This document shows positions 38,242-48,042 of a DNA stretch of 64,000 nt, in pieces. Source of the DNA: Sphingobacteriales bacterium JAD_PAG50586_3 (GTDB lineage: Bacteria; Bacteroidota; Bacteroidia; CAMBQF01); contig CP096135.1 of assembly GCA_023213195.1 (NCBI GenBank), positions 248,001-312,000 of the forward strand. The letters are read 5' to 3'. Below the pieces are notes generated by a model. It was not told where the DNA came from. It made no database searches and was given only the letters and a program-made list of their open reading frames with translations. Each line of letters starts with the position of its first letter. Position 1 is the first letter of the stretch. The position numbers and the translations under genes were made by a program.

Positions 38242-41200
38242 ATGCAAAAGCAAGTATATACCGAATATAAAGGGCTTAACCTGCCTAAAATAGCTGAAGA
38301 AATATTGGCGTTTTGGGAGAAGGAAGGGATATTTGAAAAAAGTATCACCACCCGCGATGGCAGCCCGCAATTTACTTTTTACGAAGGCCCACCTTCGGCT
38401 AACGGCCTGCCGGGCATACACCATGTTATGGCCCGTACCATTAAAGATATTTTTTGCCGTTACCAAACGCTTAAAGGCTTGCAGGTAAACCGCAAAGCGG
38501 GTTGGGATACGCATGGCCTGCCCGTAGAGCTTGGCGTAGAAAAAGCATTGGGCATTACTAAAGAAAATATTGGCAAAACCATTAGCGTGGAAGACTATAA
38601 CAAAGCCTGCCGCGCCGATGTAATGAAATATACCGACCTGTGGGCCCGCCTTACCAAGGAAATGGGCTACTGGGTAAACATGGAAGACCCTTACATTACC
38701 TACGAAACCGATTATATGGAGACCGTATGGTATTTGTTAAAGATGTTTTTTGAGAAAGGGTATCTGTATAAAGGCTACACCATACAACCTTACTCGCCTG
38801 CGGCAGGTACGGGCCTAAGCAGCCACGAGTTGAATATGCCGGGCACTTACAAGCCGGTAAAAGACACTACGGTTGTAGCGCAGTTTAAGGTTGCCAGCGT
38901 GCCTGAGACATCGCCGATATACTCGTTATTTAACGAGGCCAACACTTTTGGCAGCGGCGCTGAATTCTTTCTATTAGCATGGACAACCACCCCGTGGACC
39001 TTACCGTCTAACACCGCATTAGCAGTGGGTGAAAAGATTGATTACGTTGCTTTAGAAACATTCAACCCATACACCTTTAAGCCCGTAGTTGTTGTATTGG
39101 CAAAATCGTTAATGGGCAAATACTTCCCCGAGAAAAACGCCGAACTTAAGTTTGAAGACTTTAAGGAAGGCGATAAAAACATACCATTCCGCTTAGTTAG
39201 CGAGTTTAAAGGCAAAGACCTTGTGGGCGTGCGTTACGAGCAATTGTTGCCTTATGCACAACCTGAAGAGGGCGATGCATTCCGCGTTGTGGGTGGCGAC
39301 TTTGTTAGTACTGAAGATGGTACAGGTATAGTACACATAGCCCCAAGCTTTGGTGCAGACGACTTCCGCACGGCTAAGCAAAACGGCATAGGCGCGTTAA
39401 CACTGGTTGACCTGCGTGGCCGTTTTACCGATAATGTGGGTGAGTTTGCCGGCGAATATGTAAAGGAGCAATACCTTACCGACGAAGAGAAAGAGACCGA
39501 GCGCGTTAAGCAGGGCCGCGATAAATACCTAAGTGTTGATGAGCGTATAGCCATCAAACTAAAGACAGAAAACCGCGCGTTTAAAGTAGAGAAATACGAG
39601 CATAACTACCCACACTGCTGGCGTACCGATAAGCCTGTATTGTACTACCCGCTTGACTCTTGGTTTATAAAAACCACCGCAGCCAAACCGCGCCTGATAG
39701 AGCTTAATAAAACCATCAACTGGATGCCCGAAAGCACCGGCAGCGGCCGCTTTGGTAACTGGTTAGAGAATTTACAGGATTGGAACTTATCACGCTCTCG
39801 CTACTGGGGTATACCATTGCCGCTGTGGATAAGCGAAGACAAAACCGAAACGCTTTGTATAGGTTCTGTTGAGGAGCTGAATAAAGAGATTGAAAAATCT
39901 ATAGCCGCAGGGGTAATGAGCGGTAACCCGCTTAACCGCCCCGATGGCTCGGTAGACTTGCATAAACCGTTTGTTGACGAGGTAATATTAATCAGCGCCA
40001 GCGGCCAAAAATGTACCGCGAAAGCGACCTGATAGACGTTTGGTTTGATAGTGGTGCCATGCCCTACGCCCAACGCCACTGGCCTTTTGAGAATAAGGAG
40101 TTGTTTGAAAAAACATTCCCTGCTGATTTTATAGCCGAGGGTGTAGACCAAACACGCGGTTGGTTCTTTACGCTGCACACCATTGCCGTAATGTTGTTTG
40201 ATAGTGTTGCGTATAAAAACGTAATATCGAACGGCTTGGTGCTTGATAAAAACGGCAATAAAATGTCGAAGAGCAAGGGCAACGCTGTTGACCCCTTTGC
40301 TACCCTGGCCCAATACGGACCCGATGCTACCCGCTGGTACATGATTACCAACGCACAGCCATGGGATAACCTGAAGTTTGATGTAGAAGGCATAGGCGAG
40401 GTGCAACGCAAGTTCTTTGGTACGCTGTATAACACGTACTCGTTCTTTGCACTGTATGCCAACATTGATAAGTTTGTAATAGACGAAAACAATACCCTGC
40501 CTGTTGCTGAACGCAGCGAGCTTGACCGTTGGATACTATCTAAACTACATAGCCTTGTTAAATTGGTTACCGAACAGTTAGACGGTTACGACCCAACACC
40601 GGCTGCCCGTGCTATAGACGAGTTTGTAGGCGAGCACTTGAGTAACTGGTACGTACGTTTATCTCGCCGCCGTTTTTGGAAAGGGGATATGAACCCCGAC
40701 AAACAGGCTGCTTACGAAACGTTGTACGAGTGTTTAAGCGTAGTATCGCAGTTAATGAGCCCTGTTGCTCCTTTCTTTGCCGATTGGTTGTACAAGAACC
40801 TGACCGAGACATTAACAGGCAAAGCAGAATCGGTACACTTAACCTTGTTAGCCAAGGCCAATGAAAACCTTATAGACAAAGGTCTGGAAGAGCGCATGGA
40901 ACTTGCACAGCAAATAACATCGCTAACCTTGGCATTGCGCAAAAAGGTAAACCTGCGTGTGCGCCAGCCGCTGAACAAGATATTGGTGCCTGTGCTTAAC
41001 GATGATTTCCAAAAGAAAGTAGAAGACATTAAAGGCCTTATACTATCGGAAGTAAACGTTAAAGAACTGGAGTTTTTAACCGATACCAACTTCCATGGTA
41101 AAGAAGATAAAGCCCAACTTTAAGTCTATAGGTGCTACCGAGTACAAAAACCTGATGAAGCAGATTGCTGCTGCCATAGGTACGTTTACCAAAGAGGATA

Positions 41201-41635
41201 TAAGCGAGATAGAAACCAACGGTTTTAAAAATATTACTGTTGATGGCCAAGGCCATAAAACTGGAACTGAAAGATGTGGAAATAACCACCGACGATATAC
41301 CGGGCTGGGTAGTAAACAGTTGGAACGGTGTTACCGTGGCACTGGATATAACCCTGACTGAACAGTTGAAAGAAGAAGGCATAGCCCGCGAATTAGTAAA
41401 CCGCATACAAAATATACGCAAAGACCTTGATTATGAGGTAACTGACCGTATAGGTGTGTTAATTCAACATCATGATTTGATTGCGCCGGCTGTGCTAAAT
41501 AATTTAGATTATATTTGCGCCGAAACTTTAGCAGGGAGTTTGGAGTTAAAGCCCTTGTTAAATGCAGGTGAAGCGGTAAACGTTGAGGTTGACGAAAACG
41601 TGGAAACGCTTATCCTGATTACTAAATTAAATTAG
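38242..41635 (+). CDS. ileS: Isoleucyl-tRNA synthetase (three frameshifts)
   Basis: Charges tRNA-Ile. The HIGH motif appears as LPGIHHVMART near residue 55, the editing domain (about 200-400) includes AWTTTPWTLPSNTALAVG, and the KMSKS motif is in GNKMSKSKGNAVDP. The anticodon-binding domain ends in a Bacteroidota-type tail. The frame breaks at the A run 40007-40011 (missing A), near 41090-41098, and near 41246-41252 (an extra G); joined parts give about 1130 residues, the eukaryote-like long form (IleRS type 2). Since the enzyme is essential, these are sequence errors. Confidence 0.95.
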
Positions 41636-41664
41636 TATAAACCCATAATCAACCAACGCATATT

Positions 41665-42096
41665 ATGGCAAAGAAAGTTACAAACGATAAACCTGCAGCT
41701 GAAAAAACCAGCTACAGCCATGATGAGTTAATGGAGTTTAAGGAGATTATTAACCGCAAGCTTGAAGAGGCGCGTACTGACTACGACCTGCTTGTTAGTT
41801 CTTTCTCTAACAAAGACGACCACGGTACTGACGATACATCGCCAACGTTTAAGTTGTTGGAAGAAGGTTCTGAAGTTCTTTCTAAAGAAGAAACAGGCCA
41901 GCTTGCTACCCGCCAAAAGAAGTTTATTGAAAGCCTTGAGGCTGCTTTGGTGCGCATACAAAACAAAACATACGGCATTTGCCGTGTTACAGGTAAGCTT
42001 ATACCTAAAGAGCGCCTACGCATTGTGCCCCACGCTACCCTTAGCATGGAAGCCAAAACGCAACGCAACGATTTTAACCCCGGCAGCGGCGACTAA
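41665..42096 (+). CDS. DksA/TraR-family protein lacking the full zinc-finger cysteines
   Basis: 143 residues: an N-terminal charged segment, a coiled coil (about 25-95) and the C-terminal block YGICRVTGKLIPKERLRIVPHAT. Family members with CxxC...CxxC bind zinc; here only one of the Cys remains (GICR), which is usual for Bacteroidota homologues. DksA-like proteins bind the RNA polymerase secondary channel and help the ppGpp response; whether this one does is inferred. It sits between ileS and lspA and is followed by a terminator. Confidence 0.88.
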   Translation: MAKKVTNDKPAAEKTSYSHDELMEFKEIINRKLEEARTDYDLLVSSFSNKDDHGTDDTSPTFKLLEEGSEVLSKEETGQLATRQKKFIESLEAALVRIQNKTYGICRVTGKLIPKERLRIVPHATLSMEAKTQRNDFNPGSGD

Positions 42097-42117
42097 TTAT
42101 TAATCAATATTATTCCG

Positions 42118-42147
42118 GCCCCGGTGTGCAAAACAGCCGGGGCTTTT
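42118..42147 (+). terminator. Intrinsic terminator after the DksA-like gene
   Basis: GCCCCGG pairs with CCGGGGC around a 12-base loop, followed by TTTT. It lies eight bases before the lspA ATG, so read-through probably feeds lspA. Confidence 0.65.
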
Positions 42148-42154
42148 GTATACT

Positions 42155-42830
42155 ATGAAGAAGCCCCTTCTTATTATTTTTCTTGTGCTGCTGCTAGACC
42201 AAACGGTTAAGTTTTGGATTAAAACAAACATGTACATTGGGCAATCTATAAAGGTATTAGGCGATAAATTCCAGATATATTTTATAGAGAATAACGGCAT
42301 GGCCTTTGGCATGGAACTGGGCGAAACCGACTATAGCAAACTGGCTTTAACGCTTATACGCATTGTGTTTGTATGCGGTATTGCCTTGATATTTATACAA
42401 GCTTACGCAAAGTGTAGAGAAAGTGCCTAATGGCCTTATTGTTAGCCTGTCGCTGATATTTGCGGGGGCTATTGGTAATATTTTAGATAGCTTGTTTTAT
42501 GGGTTGATATTTAGCGCCAGCCCAGAGGGCACGCCTATTGTAGCGGAGTTTATGCCTGCCGAAGGCGGCTACGGTACTTTCTTACACGGCCGTGTGGTTG
42601 ATATGCTGTACTTCCCCTTATTTACTATTGAGCATGTACCCGATTGGGTTCCTCTTATTGGCGGTGGCAGGTTTACCTTTTTTAACGCCATATTTAACGT
42701 AGCCGATAGCGCTATTACTGTTGGGGTATTGATGATGCTATTCTTCCAGAAACGCTACTTTGTTTCTAAGAATGTGGTGCGCACCTCTGCTACAACCGAC
42801 CAGCCACAGCCGGGCGATAATCCGGAGTAG
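42155..42830 (+). CDS. lspA: Lipoprotein signal peptidase II (frameshifted)
   Basis: Cleaves signal peptides of lipoproteins in the inner membrane. Starts MKKPLLIIFLVLLLDQTVK. The catalytic Asp motifs are both present, GAIGNILDSLFYG and FNVADSAITVG, as are ENNGMAFGM and four hydrophobic helices. One base is missing around 42409-42422, joining IQAYAK to VPNGLIVSLSLIFAG. The length of about 225 is longer than E. coli (164) because of a loop (about 120-150) before GRVVDMLYFP, as usual in Bacteroidota. The stop lies against the stop of the small convergent gene. Confidence 0.93.
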
Positions 42831-43007
42831 TTACCTATTTACCACATAGCGGAAAAACAACACTACAAGGCATATCAGGAACATGAAGATGGATATGCGG
42901 TTAATGCCGTGCATTGCGCGCAACGAAAAATTGGGCTTTAATTCACCCTCTTTTGGCTTGGCAAACAGGGTGCGTATATCCAGGTAATGAAGGAATTTTT
43001 TCCACAT
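42831..43007 (-). CDS. Small single-helix membrane protein (58 aa, DUF6728-like)
   Basis: Reading MWKKFLHYLDIRTLFAKPKE, then FSLRAMHGINRISIFMFLI and a C-terminal hydrophobic helix ending FFRYVVNR. The MHGIN.ISI..FLI pattern matches small Bacteroidota proteins I know as DUF6728; this is recalled, not searched. It starts 18 bases after the GT39 gene stop and so ends the DUF1573-yajC-coaE-GT39 operon. Its stop codon directly abuts that of lspA. Confidence 0.6.
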   Translation of the reverse strand: MWKKFLHYLDIRTLFAKPKEGELKPNFSLRAMHGINRISIFMFLICLVVLFFRYVVNR

Positions 43008-43025
43008 AATATGTAAAGATACTGG

Positions 43026-44631
43026 CTATTTAACAATATGCAATAAATACCTTTTTTCTAAGGTTTTGCCGCGCGTTTCGGGGTTAAGAAAGTTGAGGCT
43101 GAGCATTACAATATGGTAGTGCATAAACAGCTTTTCTTCTACAATGTTTAACCCTTGGCTTTAACCTCGTTGTAGCCTGCTTCATCAGTTACCAGCCATA
43201 CATCGCCTTGTAAGGTATCGGGCGTTGTGGGCACTACAATGGTGCGGGCATAAAAATCGAAGGCGTGGCCTACTACGTGGTAGTATTTAATCTTATCCAC
43301 CGGAATTTGCTTATCTACCACATAATGCGCCATAACACTGGTGCTATGGTATTTTAATAGCTGTGGATAGACATGCGCATTCATTACCAAGTTAAACAGG
43401 CATAATGCAAATAGTGAAGGAAGTATAATTTTCAGGGCCCCTGTAATTTTAATAAACAACAACATAATTAGTATTGCTGATACAACAATTACAATCCACA
43501 ACAAGACATTTTGCAGTGGAAAAAACCATAGGCAAAACATTCCTATCAATATAAATGCTGTTATATTAATTACTAAATGCAATGCCCTGAAAGTCTTATA
43601 CAAAGGCATCCATATAAAACCAAGTAACCAGTCGGCAGATATCAAGGCAATAAAAGGAAATACTACAAATATGTAATGCGGCAGCTTGTATTGCGACATT
43701 GACAATGCTATAAACGGCAGTGTAAAGCCTGCCAATAATAACACATCATTAGCAAAATTGATATGCATTTTGCTTTTGACAATACGTATAGCTTTTGAAC
43801 CCCAAGCCCATAATCCTACAAAAGAAAACGGCAGAAATGCCCATAAGTAAGTATGTACAAAAAAGAAATAACCGGCATCGTTCTTCCAAACGTTTTCACC
43901 TGTAATGCGGCCAAAGCTTTGTGTCCAGAAGAAGAACAGCGGCCCCTCTTTACCATATTGCTGGTATAGCCCATATACCATTGGGGCCAGTATTATACCA
44001 ATAATGCCTAAACCAATTAACCAACGGGGGTTGAAAATGGATTTAAAATCGCGCTTGTAGAGCAGGTACGTACCCAATGCTAATGCAGGAACCATCAACC
44101 CTAAAGGGCCTTTTGACAGCATGCCTAAGGCAACAAACGTAAAACCGGTGATGAAATGCAGCCACTTCTTCGTATCGATGTATTCGAACAATGCCCATAC
44201 AGCCATTATAACAGAGGCGGCAAGCATGGTGTCGGTACGCACATCGTTATTAAAGCTATACCACGCCTGGCAGCCGTAGAGCATAAGGGCGGCTATTTGC
44301 CCCGTTTGTTTAGTATATAGCTTTTTGCCCAAGGCATAGGTAGCATACACCCCAAACAATGTAAATATAAACGATGGTAACTTATAGGCTATGTTAGATA
44401 CTCCAAACAGCTTAAACATTAGTGCCGAAAGCCAAAACAGCAAGGGGGTTTATCAAGGTAATTCTGGTGGCGGTGCATTACCTGCAGCCAACTACCATCA
44501 TCTGCCATTTCGCGGCTTATAGATGCATACTGCGCGGCATCAACCTCCATTACATCAACAAACAAGCCTACTACATACACTATAGTAAAAGCCACAAATG
44601 CCCACGGCAATAGTTTGCTAAACTTGTTCAT
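43026..44631 (-). CDS. GT39-family (PMT/ArnT-like) membrane glycosyltransferase (two frameshifts)
   Basis: About 535 residues with ten or more hydrophobic helices. The first loop holds VDAAQYASISREM with the acidic pair of GT-C enzymes, then YLDKPPLLFW and LGMLSKGPLGLMVPAL, the typical ArnT/PMT blocks. A missing C in 44444-44448 joins the start to the main frame; a missing G/C in 43152-43154 extends the C-terminus from KAKG to NIVEEKLFMHYHIV and ends in LLHIVK. It transfers a sugar from a polyprenyl phosphate to a periplasmic acceptor, which is not known. Its start overlaps coaE by 14 bases. Confidence 0.9.
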
Positions 44632-45211
44632 TGCGCAGCAGTTTATCTAAGGCCAACACCTGCGCTATAACAGGGGCGTTGCCTTCATTCAAAATAACAT
44701 AATCGGCTTGGGCTAGTTTATCGCTATCGGGCCATTGGTTTTTAATGCGGTTAAGCACCTCTTCCCTACCCACATTGTCGCGTTGCATAACACGTTCTAT
44801 ACGTACCTCTTCAGCAGCAGTAACCATTATGCTTTTATCCATCAATTTATACGCCCCGCTTTCAAACAGTATAGCAGCTTCGTACAGAATATAAGGAGCG
44901 TTTTTATTGGCCTCTAACCACACAGGCAACTCGGCCCTTACGGCAGGGTGAACAATACTATTTAGCTTAGCCAACGCATCGGGATTATTAAACACCAGGG
45001 CTGCCATTTTGGGCCTGTCTAGCAACCCATCAACATACATATCATTACCAAAAGCCTCTTTAATTTGGGCTATAACCTGTGGGTTACGGTTGGTAATGGT
45101 ACGTGCGCTATCATCGGCATGGTAAACAGGTATGCAAAGGGCTTTAAACACTTTGCATACAATAGATTTGCCGCTACCAATGCCGCCTGTTATGCCAATT
45201 TTTAAGGTCAT
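44618..45211 (-). CDS. coaE: Dephospho-CoA kinase
   Basis: Last step of coenzyme A synthesis: phosphorylates the 3'-OH of dephospho-CoA. 197 residues, intact. P-loop GITGGIGSGKS at 7-17, VYHADDSAR with the substrate-binding Asp near 33, VHPAVRAEL and RDNVGREEVLNRIKNQ (lid). The length fits the family. It overlaps the YbbR-like gene by four bases (ATGA) and the glycosyltransferase by 14 bases. Confidence 0.96.
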   Translation of the reverse strand: MTLKIGITGGIGSGKSIVCKVFKALCIPVYHADDSARTITNRNPQVIAQIKEAFGNDMYVDGLLDRPKMAALVFNNPDALAKLNSIVHPAVRAELPVWLEANKNAPYILYEAAILFESGAYKLMDKSIMVTAAEEVRIERVMQRDNVGREEVLNRIKNQWPDSDKLAQADYVILNEGNAPVIAQVLALDKLLRNEQV

Positions 45212-46203
45212 CGCTTAATAAGGTACCGCACACGGTCGTCAATTATATTGGCCGACGAGGCGCTTTTGGGCCTTTGCGCAATGGTAAGCTTTATATGGTC
45301 GGCAGTTTGGGTAAGCACATTGCGACAATCGGCCTGCACTTTAAAATCGGCGGCAGTAATGGCTGCGTAGTAGCTAAGTGGCACGCGGTATTTTACAATG
45401 GCCTTATCAGGAATCAACACCACTTTTATCCCCACGGGTACGTTTACCTGCTGAATAGGTACTTCCAGCGTACCCTCTGTAAATTCCTGCACATCAACCT
45501 TAACACCTACAGTATTGGGGCTCATTTGCACCTCAGAGCCAAAGCCGTTGCGGGCAATTTTAGCGCGGTCTTCAAAAGGGCTTTCAATTTCTTCTTTGGC
45601 TAATACTTCCGTTTCAACATAGTCTATACGCTCTATCTGCGCCTTAGGCCCGTTTATGGTAATGCTATCGGGGGTAACAATAATATCGCCCGCCTGCATG
45701 TATTGCTTTTTGTATATAAAGTCTGATTTAAGCACCACAGGCACCTTTTTACCTACCCGTTCGCTAGCGCTAACAAATAAGGTATCGGGCTCAACTTTAA
45801 GCACGGTAGCCTCGTTACTCAACTGGCGTGCAATAACCTCGGGCTTGTAGTTTAGTAGTATGTACGACTCGTTACGGCGGTAGTTGCGGAATATGCGGTA
45901 GTTGTTAAAATCTACATTGATGGTATGCGCCTGGTTGCGAAAGCGGTACCCCACAATGTTATAGCCATAATCTTCCAGCTCAATAGAAACCTGGCGTGGC
46001 AGGTTGGCCTCTTTAACCCCAAAGCTGTTGGCATTTTGGTAGGTAACCTCAAAATCTACCAGTACCTTATAGGGGCGCGTAAGGGCTGTTAAAACCCATA
46101 AAAAGCCTGCTACCACTACGCATAGGGCAAACGCCAAAAGCCTGCCACCGGGCCTAAAAAGCCGGTTCAGGGTTCTGGTAGTAAATATTTCGCCTATTTC
46201 CAC
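45208..46203 (-). CDS. YbbR-like / CdaR-type protein
   Basis: 331 residues: a single N-terminal membrane helix (LLAFALCVVVAGFLWVLT) followed by two or three YbbR-like domains (for example SFGVKEANLPRQVSIELEDY and VPVVLKSDFIYKKQYMQAG with VTPDSITINGPKAQIERI). In Firmicutes CdaR regulates the c-di-AMP cyclase; no cyclase of that type is in this window. Here the gene lies in the order DUF1573-yajC-YbbR-coaE, a common Bacteroidota arrangement. The function is unknown in this phylum. Confidence 0.88.
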   Translation of the reverse strand: MEIGEIFTTRTLNRLFRPGGRLLAFALCVVVAGFLWVLTALTRPYKVLVDFEVTYQNANSFGVKEANLPRQVSIELEDYGYNIVGYRFRNQAHTINVDFNNYRIFRNYRRNESYILLNYKPEVIARQLSNEATVLKVEPDTLFVSASERVGKKVPVVLKSDFIYKKQYMQAGDIIVTPDSITINGPKAQIERIDYVETEVLAKEEIESPFEDRAKIARNGFGSEVQMSPNTVGVKVDVQEFTEGTLEVPIQQVNVPVGIKVVLIPDKAIVKYRVPLSYYAAITAADFKVQADCRNVLTQTADHIKLTIAQRPKSASSANIIDDRVRYLIKR

Positions 46204-46240
46204 AGGGGTGCCTTTTCAGGCAAATGTAACAAAAGCTGGC

Positions 46241-46573
46241 TTAGTTGCCCTTGTTTAAAGCCAAGGTTGCTTCGGGCGATATGGCAGTAACATCAATTTT
46301 AAGCTTGCCACCACCTTCTGTTTCAATAATTGCGGTAACGTCATTCACCTCAACAATTTTACCGTGAACGCCGCCAATGGTAATTATTTTGTCGCCTTTT
46401 TTAACGCCTTCGCGGAAGGTTTTAGCCTCTTTGGCTTTTTTGGTTTGCGGGCGAATCATAAAGAAATAAAATACGCCAACCATCATTACAATCATTAAAA
46501 CGAAAGACATGGGGTTGCCGCCTTGGCCATCGGCCTGCTGGGCCATTAAGAAAATTGATAAAAGGGTAGTCAT
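46241..46573 (-). CDS. yajC: Preprotein translocase subunit YajC
   Basis: 110 residues: one N-terminal membrane helix (MSFVLMIVMMVGVFYFFMI) then RPQTKKAKEAKTFREGVKKG and IITIGGVHGKIVEV, the standard YajC blocks. It binds SecDF in the Sec translocon. Intact, 25 bases after DUF1573. Confidence 0.95.
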   Translation of the reverse strand: MTTLLSIFLMAQQADGQGGNPMSFVLMIVMMVGVFYFFMIRPQTKKAKEAKTFREGVKKGDKIITIGGVHGKIVEVNDVTAIIETEGGGKLKIDVTAISPEATLALNKGN

Positions 46574-46598
46574 CTGTAAGATATGTATAATCTGTTAT

Positions 46599-47057
46599 TT
46601 ACTTTTTAACAAAGCCGGTAAGCTTAAGCACCACTTTATTGGGCTGCGTATTGGCTATAACGGTAATGGTTTTAATAACCTTAGCATCGCCACCGGCTTT
46701 GTTCTTGCTATCAAAATCGGCTTTAATTTCGCCACTTTCGCCCGGGGCAATAGGGTCTTCAGGATATTCAGGAATAGTGCAACCGCACGAAGCTTTGGCC
46801 TCGGCAATTATCAGGTTGGTTTTACCTGTGTTTTTAAATTTAAAGCTGTACTTAACATGCTCACCTTCTTTAATAGTGCCGTAGTTATAGTCCATAACTT
46901 CAAACTCCATTTTAGGAAGCTTTTCAGGGTCGTAATTGTCAGATGCGCTGGCGGGGTTGCTCACATCGCCGGGGGTTATGCCGCCTTTACCATCGCCACA
47001 GGCGCTAATAAGCACCGTTGAAGCAACAAAAAGGGTTAAAAATATCTTTTTCATCAT
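46599..47057 (-). CDS. DUF1573 lipoprotein
   Basis: 152 residues with lipobox ISAC (Cys20 counted from the first Met) and an Ig-like DUF1573 domain: MDYNYGTIKEGEHVKYSFKF, then KASCGCTIPEYPEDPIAPGE and VLKLTGFVKK. The CGC pair may form a disulphide. Such proteins are common in the envelope of Bacteroidota, with unknown roles. First gene of the yajC operon, with a -7 element at 47074-47081. Confidence 0.92.
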   Translation of the reverse strand: MMKKIFLTLFVASTVLISACGDGKGGITPGDVSNPASASDNYDPEKLPKMEFEVMDYNYGTIKEGEHVKYSFKFKNTGKTNLIIAEAKASCGCTIPEYPEDPIAPGESGEIKADFDSKNKAGGDAKVIKTITVIANTQPNKVVLKLTGFVKK

Positions 47058-47073
47058 ACTGAAAATTAAAACG

Positions 47074-47081
47074 CAAAGGTA
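47074..47081 (-). promoter_or_regulatory. -7 promoter element of the DUF1573-yajC operon
   Basis: TACCTTTG on the - strand, 16 bases before the ATG. The expected -33 region falls into the adjoining repeat (47091-47132) and shows no TTTG. Confidence 0.5.
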
Positions 47082-47090
47082 GTTAAAAAT

Positions 47091-47132
47091 CCCTCACCGC
47101 CTACCCCCTTACCCCGTAAGGAGAGGGGAAAA
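47091..47132. repeat. Dispersed GC-rich palindromic repeat, family A
   Basis: CCCTCACCGCCTACCCCC, then CCGTAAGGAGAGGGGAAAA; a diverged copy of the element at 14949, 54955, 61467 and 63704. Confidence 0.65.
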
Positions 47133-47148
47133 TAGTTGGCCAACCTGG

Positions 47149-47172
47149 TTCCCCTGAATAAAACCCGGGGCT
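47149..47172. repeat. CCCGGGGCTA-type repeat fragment, family B
   Basis: TTCCCCTGAATAAAACCCGGG followed by GCTA; related to the longer copy at 61528-61580. It ends eight bases before the exonuclease stop codon. Confidence 0.45.
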
Positions 47173-47179
47173 ACTCTTT

Positions 47180-47945
47180 TTAAAAATCTACTTCTACTAC
47201 AATGGGGCAATGATCTGAATGACGTGCATCGGGCAATATTATTGCACGGCTAAGGCTACTATCTAACGGTTTGCTTGCCAAATGGTAATCTATACGCCAG
47301 CCCAGGTTTTTGGTACGGGCATTAAAACGGTAGCTCCACCAGGTGTAGTTGTGCGGGTCTTCGTTAAAACGGCGGAAGGTATCGGTAAACCCGGTATTCA
47401 TAAACCCGTCGATCCACTCGCGCTCTTCGGGTAAAAAGCCGCTGCTTTTGGCGTTGCTTTTAGGGTTATGAATGTCTATTGGCCTGTGGCAAATGTTATA
47501 ATCGCCGGATATGATAAGGTTGGGGCGGCTTTGTTTTAAGGTATCAATATAAGGTTGAAAATCGGCAAGGAACTGCATTTTAAACGCCTGCCTTTCATCG
47601 CCACTGCTGCCCGATGGCATGTACACACTCATTACCGATACATCGCCAAAATCGGCACGGAGTATGCGGCCCTCGTTATCGTAAGCCTCTATACCGCAAC
47701 CATATTCTACCAACGTGGGTGTATGGCGGGTAAGTATGGCAGTGCCGCTATAGCCTTTTTTTGCGCGGGGTACCAGTAGCAGGCATAGCCAAGCGATTCA
47801 AAAACCGATTGGTCAATCTGGTCGGGTTCGGCTTTTACCTCTTGCAGGCACACAATATCAGCATCGGTAGCCTTAAGCCAATCGGCAAAACCTTTAGATA
47901 GCGCAGCGCGTATGCCGTTTACGTTGTACGATATAATTTTTTCAT
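47180..47945 (-). CDS. xth: Exodeoxyribonuclease III (two frameshifts)
   Basis: AP endonuclease and 3'-5' exonuclease of base excision repair. From the ATG at 47945: after a missing A in 47937-47942 the frame reads KIISYNVNGIRAALSKGFA, LQEVKAEPDQ (metal-binding Glu); after a missing A in 47756-47762 it reads YSGTAILTR and continues with ISGDYNICHRPIDIH, WRIDYHLAS and a final SDHCPIVVEV (catalytic His). About 255 residues, the normal length. All active-site blocks are present. Confidence 0.93.
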
Positions 47946-48042
47946 AAATTAACGTTTATTCTTGTTAATACCTTTTCAAACAAGTTGCTGTGCGAATTAT
48001 TTGAAGCGGTTAACTTGCAGCTACTATGCGTTGGCGGTTTAT

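Noticed and set aside
47091..47132. Terminator for the DUF1573 operon or xth
   Set aside because: The element matches the dispersed family A repeat and lies upstream of the DUF1573 gene start rather than after a stop; no T run follows on the relevant strand.
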